DNA from: an uncultured Oscillibacter sp.
Lineage (GTDB): Bacteria; Bacillota; Clostridia; Oscillospirales; Oscillospiraceae
Length of the DNA: 64,000 bases
Direction of reading: 5' to 3'
Assembly: GCA_910583785.1 (NCBI GenBank)
Contig: CAJTZK010000008.1
Coordinates: 62,001 to 126,000 of the forward strand
Shown here: positions 60,009-64,000 of the stretch, in pieces
Numbering within the stretch: position 1 is the first letter of the stretch
How the letters are laid out: every line of letters begins with the position of its first letter
The notes under the pieces: generated by a model
What the model was told of the DNA's origin: nothing
The model's input: only the letters and a program-made list of their open reading frames with translations
Databases searched by the model: none
Made by a program: the position numbers and the translations under genes

Positions 60009-61514
60009 TTAACCTTCAGAAAGAAGATCTTCTACCTCTTTCTCGCTGGGAGGATTATCATAGAATGGCTGGAAATTCGGATTCACCGTGCCGATCCCCA
60101 TATACCGCGCTTTGTAATCCCTCAACAGCTGGAAGAACTTCGGGCTCATGATCAGCATAATGATGAGGTTAATGAACACCGGGATAATCAGGCACAGGTC
60201 CGCAATTGCCCAGTTCAAAGCAGCGCCTCCACCAGAGAGCACGACCAGGCCGACTTGGAATACGTTAGACAGCGGGAAAATAATGCGAAAACATTTAATG
60301 CAAGTGTCACGGGCAGCGGGGTGGTTGCGCAGCAGATGCATAAACAAGCTGTTGTAATAGGTATAGACACCGCAAGTTGTCGTCAGGCCAAACATAAACA
60401 TCAAGAAGCAGATGAACAGCGGTCCGACGCTTCCGTACAGCGTCTCAAAGGACGCCATGGTCAAAGACGCGCCCTTGATTCCGGAGGACCACATACCGGA
60501 ACAGACGACCGCAAGAGCCGTTGCGGAACAGACAATGACCGTGTCAACGAACACCTCGCAGGAACCCCACAGGCCCTGACGGACCGGGTGGATCGTGTGG
60601 GCGCTGGAATGGCACAGGGGGGAGGAGCCCTGCCCCGCTTCATTGGAGTTAATAGAGCGGGACAGGCCAACGCGCATCATGTGGGAAACGGTGCTTCCCG
60701 CAAAGCCGCCGACTGCCGCAGTGGGGGTAAAGGCAGACTTAAAAATGATCACAATAGCCGCCGGTACTTGCGTGATATTCGCCAGAATGACGCCCAGGCA
60801 CAGCGCAACGTAAAGCACGCACATGGCGGGAACCGACTTCGTGGCAAACTTGGCAATGCGGGGCTTTCCTCTCCAGATGATATAGTATACAAAAACAGTA
60901 TAAAGCAGGGTGATGACCATTTGAGGGATACCGAAGGCAGTCTGGATCGTCTCGGAGAGCGTGTAGGCCTGAGAGCCGCCCACAAACTGGAAAATGAATC
61001 CCCAGCCAAACGTATACATAAGGATGGCGGCCCACTTCCAGCCCTTCCCTTTTATCAGGGCTTTTTCCACCATAACCGTCGTACCGCCGTAGTATTCACC
61101 GTGCTCGTCCTTGTTACGGTAATAGCAAGCCAAGGAAACCTCTGCGCATTTAAATATCATGCCGCATAAGGCCCACAGCCACATCCAGAAAATCGCTCCA
61201 GGGCCTCCAGTTGCAATAGCGGTCGCGACGCCGGAGATATTGGTTCCACCGACAGAGCTTCCAACCGTGATGCAGGCAGCCTCAAACGGGCTAATGCGTC
61301 CGGACGCTTTGCTATTGCTCTCCTTATTCTGCATTTTGCCAAGGGTGTATTTCATGGTATGGCCAAAATACCGGAAGGAGAAGAAACCGCTGCCGATCAC
61401 ATAGTACAGTCCGACACAGATGACGAATACAATAAACGGCATCCCCCAAAGAACATCTGCAATACCTTGCAGCCAATTGCCAATGGCGTCACATTTTTCA
61501 GCTAACGCTGTCAT
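60009..61514 (-). CDS. Sodium:alanine symporter family carrier (AGCS/AlsT)
   Basis: 501 aa from ATG 61514 (aaggaggaa upstream). About 11 membrane segments with family marks SVGGTNISGVATAIATGGPGA, FKCAEVSLACYYRNKDEHGEYYGG, and NSNEAGQGSSPLCHSSAHTIHPVRQG. AGCS carriers import alanine, glycine and similar small amino acids with sodium. It lies 57 bp downstream of PLP enzyme 2 and probably shares its transcript, so it may import that enzyme's substrate. Confidence 0.92.
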   Translation of the reverse strand: MTALAEKCDAIGNWLQGIADVLWGMPFIVFVICVGLYYVIGSGFFSFRYFGHTMKYTLGKMQNKESNSKASGRISPFEAACITVGSSVGGTNISGVATAIATGGPGAIFWMWLWALCGMIFKCAEVSLACYYRNKDEHGEYYGGTTVMVEKALIKGKGWKWAAILMYTFGWGFIFQFVGGSQAYTLSETIQTAFGIPQMVITLLYTVFVYYIIWRGKPRIAKFATKSVPAMCVLYVALCLGVILANITQVPAAIVIIFKSAFTPTAAVGGFAGSTVSHMMRVGLSRSINSNEAGQGSSPLCHSSAHTIHPVRQGLWGSCEVFVDTVIVCSATALAVVCSGMWSSGIKGASLTMASFETLYGSVGPLFICFLMFMFGLTTTCGVYTYYNSLFMHLLRNHPAARDTCIKCFRIIFPLSNVFQVGLVVLSGGGAALNWAIADLCLIIPVFINLIIMLIMSPKFFQLLRDYKARYMGIGTVNPNFQPFYDNPPSEKEVEDLLSEG

Positions 61515-61571
61515 AAAATTCCTCCTTTTCTGCCGGGTCAAAAATGGTACTCAACAGGCCGCCCCAAACGT

Positions 61572-62753
61572 TTATTTTTCAAATACGGCTAAAGCCTGTT
61601 TGAAGTCCGTGATCAGGTCCTCTGCATTTTCTAATCCAGTCGAAATACGGATCAGGCCGAAATTGATCCCCATCGCGTCTAGTTCCTCTTGCGGCAGTCC
61701 CCAGTGTGATGAAGTGCATGGGTGGGCGATTGTGGTACGGAGGCCACCCAGCGTCATGGCATAGCGCACAATTTTAAGGCGGTTCATAAAAGCGTTGATC
61801 TTCTCCCGATCCGGCTCTACTTCTATGCTCAGCATGGCGGTAATCCGTCCGGCTTGATACATGGAAACCGCCAAATCATGCTGTGGGTGTCCAGCAAGGC
61901 TGGGATGATGAACGCGCTTTACCGCCGGGTGCTTTTCCAGCGCCGCCGCCAGCATTTCAGCGTTTTGCATTTGCTGCGGGATGCGGAACGGCATAGTGCG
62001 CATCCCGCGCTGGCAAAGCCACGCCGACATAGGGTCGGCAACACCGCCGAACAGAACCAGGAGCCTTTTGGCTTTTTGGATCAGCTCCGAACTCCCAGTG
62101 GCCGCCCCGCACAAAATGTCACTGTGTCCGTTGGAAAACTTGGTTAAGCTGTTGATTACCACGTCCGCCCCCAGATCCAGGGGACGGATTGCAGCTGCAC
62201 TGGTAAAGGTATTGTCTACTACCAGCCAGCAGCCGTTGGCGTGGGCAATTTCTGCTATAGCGGCTATATCCACAACGGTGATCATAGGGTTGGAAATGGT
62301 CTCTGTGTACAAGAGCTTTGTCCCGTCACGGAGGTGCGCTTGAACTTCTGCGGTGTCCGTGAAATCTGTAAAGGTGACCGTGATCCCATAACTGGCGATG
62401 TGGCGGAACAAATCGATGGTTTCCCCATATAAGGTCTTATCTGCCAGAATGTGATCCCCGGATCGTAAGAGGGACATGACCACCGTTGTAATCGCGGACA
62501 TACCGCAGCTGCACACGATGGAATCTTCTCCGTGTTCCAGGTGATTCATCAGATCCGACAATGCTGCACGATTGGGGTTTTGGCTGCGGTTGTAGCAAAA
62601 CCCTTTTGCCTTGTAACGTTCTTCCAACGCATCGAGATCATCCACATGAAAAGCGGTTGTCATATACACCGGCAGGGTTTCCGGACTGTCCGCCGGTGCG
62701 TGCAAGCAGGTTCCCACGTGCAGCAATTCGGTTTCGAAATGATACGCAGGCAT
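61572..62753 (-). CDS. Trans-sulfuration-family PLP enzyme, 2
   Basis: 393 aa from ATG 62753 (aaagggg upstream). Marks: YNRSQNPNRAALSDLMNHLE, CSCGMSAITTVVMSLLRSGDH, YTETISNPMITVVDIAAIAEI, VVDNTFTSAAAIRPLDLGAD and the PLP lysine in SLTKFSNGHSD. The FCYNRSQNPNR segment (Tyr and Arg binding PLP phosphate) resembles methionine gamma-lyase type enzymes. Clearly different from enzyme 1 and closer to enzyme 3 (ALxxxxxxxYGE, DDLDALEERYKAKG). Between enzyme 3 and the AGCS carrier on the same strand. Confidence 0.9.
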   Translation of the reverse strand: MPAYHFETELLHVGTCLHAPADSPETLPVYMTTAFHVDDLDALEERYKAKGFCYNRSQNPNRAALSDLMNHLEHGEDSIVCSCGMSAITTVVMSLLRSGDHILADKTLYGETIDLFRHIASYGITVTFTDFTDTAEVQAHLRDGTKLLYTETISNPMITVVDIAAIAEIAHANGCWLVVDNTFTSAAAIRPLDLGADVVINSLTKFSNGHSDILCGAATGSSELIQKAKRLLVLFGGVADPMSAWLCQRGMRTMPFRIPQQMQNAEMLAAALEKHPAVKRVHHPSLAGHPQHDLAVSMYQAGRITAMLSIEVEPDREKINAFMNRLKIVRYAMTLGGLRTTIAHPCTSSHWGLPQEELDAMGINFGLIRISTGLENAEDLITDFKQALAVFEK

Positions 62754-62863
62754 AAATTCCCCTTTCAAATCAAAAGTAGTCATTTTTCTTTCAAAATCAT
62801 ATATGCAATTGCGCAGCTAATGCCGATATCTATGCCGGCCTTTTCTGTTTTCTGCTCTCCTTT

Positions 62864-64000
62864 CTATCGGTTAAATACAGTCAATGCCTGCAGAAAATCA
62901 TTTACCAGGTCCTGGGTGTCCTCCATGCCGACAGAAACCCGCATCATGCCCTCTGTGATGCCGATGGCGTCCCGCTCTTCTTTTGTCTGCCCCGGATGGG
63001 TGGACATAATCGGATACGATAAGGAGGTGCGGTAGCCGCCCAGCGTCATGGCGTAGTGCGGCACACGGAGCTGGTGCATAAACTGATTAATAGCAGGCCA
63101 GTCCTCTGGCATATAGAAGGAGAGCATTGCGCCATAGGCGCCCTTGAACTGCTTATCGGCAGCTTCCTTCTGAGGATGGCTTTTCAGGCCAGGATACAAA
63201 ACCTTTTCCACATAGGGCGACGCTTCCAGTGCTTCCGCCAAGGCTGCCGCGTTTTTGCACTGTCTTTCCAGCCGCACATCCATGGTGCGCATTCCGCGCT
63301 GGCACAGATACGCGCTAAACGGGTCTAAAATACTGCCGACCAGCAGCTGGCGGGCGTGGACAAGGGCGATATTCTCCGTGTCAGAAGTCACCGCCCCGGC
63401 ACAGACGTCACTGTGCCCATTTGCAAACTTGGTCAAGCTGTTCACGACGATATCGGCGCCTAATTTGAGAGGCTGGATCACAAATGACGTGGTAAATGTA
63501 TTGTCTATGATGAATTTAGCCCCGGCTGTGTGCGCAATTTCCGCCACTGCCGCAACGTCGATGACCTTAATGGTCGGATTTGCCACGACTTCCGAATAGA
63601 CCACCTTCGTGTTAGGACGGATTGAAGCCCGCACAGTTTCCAGGTCGGTAAAATCGACCATGGACACCTGGACGCCGTAGGAGGGAAGTACCTTTTGAAT
63701 GAAGGTCATGGCTTCACCATACAGGGTGTCGTCCGCGAGGATATGGTCGCCTTGTTCCAGGTTTGCCGTAATTGCCGTGGTGATTGCCGCCATGCCGGAG
63801 GAAAAGGTAAGGCTTTCTTCTCCCCCTTCCAGATAGGAAACCATTTCCGCGAGCATATTGCGGTTGGGATTCCGAGTCCGGATATAGCTGTAGCCTTTTT
63901 CATTGTATAGGTCTCTCAGCTCATCAAGGGTGTCCACGCAAAATGCGGTAGACAGATAGATCGGAGGATTGATCGGCGTATCGACCCGCCGATCATTTAC
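62864..64000 (-). CDS. Trans-sulfuration-family PLP enzyme, 3 (5' partial)
   Basis: The frame remains open to the window edge (PINPPIYLSTAFCVDTLDEL upstream of an internal Met), so the start is outside. Marks: YSYIRTRNPNRNMLAEM, FSSGMAAITTAITANLEQGDH, YSEVVANPTIKVIDVAAVAEI, IDNTFTTSFVIQPLKLGAD, PLP lysine in SLTKFANGHSD. About 45% like enzyme 2 by eye, an old duplication. Followed by enzyme 2 after 110 bp and the AGCS carrier, a probable three-gene operon for sulfur or hydroxy amino acid breakdown. Confidence 0.9.
   Translation of the reverse strand, partial: VNDRRVDTPINPPIYLSTAFCVDTLDELRDLYNEKGYSYIRTRNPNRNMLAEMVSYLEGGEESLTFSSGMAAITTAITANLEQGDHILADDTLYGEAMTFIQKVLPSYGVQVSMVDFTDLETVRASIRPNTKVVYSEVVANPTIKVIDVAAVAEIAHTAGAKFIIDNTFTTSFVIQPLKLGADIVVNSLTKFANGHSDVCAGAVTSDTENIALVHARQLLVGSILDPFSAYLCQRGMRTMDVRLERQCKNAAALAEALEASPYVEKVLYPGLKSHPQKEAADKQFKGAYGAMLSFYMPEDWPAINQFMHQLRVPHYAMTLGGYRTSLSYPIMSTHPGQTKEERDAIGITEGMMRVSVGMEDTQDLVNDFLQALTVFNR

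Noticed and set aside
59886..61169. Plus-strand frame of 427 codons opposite the AGCS carrier
   Set aside because: His/Arg/Asp-rich antisense translation of membrane helices; the carrier on the other strand has all family motifs.

Overview
The window looks like a chromosome segment of a gut-type Clostridia (Bacillota), most likely Oscillospiraceae (Flavonifractor / Dysosmobacter / Intestinimonas-like). This rests on high G+C, the gene order of the housekeeping block, a Rex regulator, and small families common in that group (DUF6809, DUF6076, a Cys-rich HCB-like peptide). No taxonomic search was possible.

Layout. (1) 1-2 kb: 3' part of a hybrid sensor kinase. (2) 2-12.6 kb, minus strand: housekeeping run smc, ftsY, zinc-ribbon protein, rph, rdgB, yhbY, nadD-yqeK fusion, LCP cell-wall enzyme, rsfS. 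(3) 12.8-16.5 kb, minus: ECF sigma factor, membrane anti-sigma-like protein and two tandem exported proteins sharing a 99%-identical front half. (4) 16.7-21.8 kb: two unknown genes, HxlR regulator, MBL-like protein, Cys-rich peptide, SLH protein, rex with a candidate Rex box. (5) 22.0-43.4 kb: two nested integrative elements in a tRNA-Arg(CCG) gene. (6) 43.4-46.6 kb: decaying chromosomal genes beside the element junction and a DUF1351-exonuclease fusion. (7) 46.8-52.7 kb: three co-oriented genes (a protein made of RNA-polymerase-like modules, a ParB-fold protein, an SNF2 helicase) enclosed by near-identical inverted repeats. (8) 52.9-54.5 kb: ruins of a chromate-transporter locus. (9) 54.8-64 kb: MerR regulator, three trans-sulfuration-family PLP enzymes and three transporters.

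The element region is best read as nesting. The chromosomal tRNA-Arg is cut at its anticodon loop (5' half at 22028-22066). Element A brought its own tRNA about 150 bp inside its left end; that tRNA was cut in turn (5' half 22219-22257, 3' half 39851-39895) by element B (about 17.6 kb), which also brought a tRNA, the intact copy at 22410-22486. Both elements place rubrerythrin, an iron-sulfur flavoprotein, a DUF6809 gene and two tyrosine recombinases directly after the tRNA. A is decayed and ends abruptly at 43390 inside a kinase gene, so the chromosomal tRNA 3' half is missing from this window and the element-borne tRNA is the only complete copy seen. B carries relaxase, MobC, a RepA-like ATPase and cargo that includes an esterase/dicarboxylate-carrier/malic-enzyme operon with a divergent LysR regulator.

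The two most promising undescribed systems are the replacement-tRNA elements and the 46.8-52.7 kb three-gene cassette.
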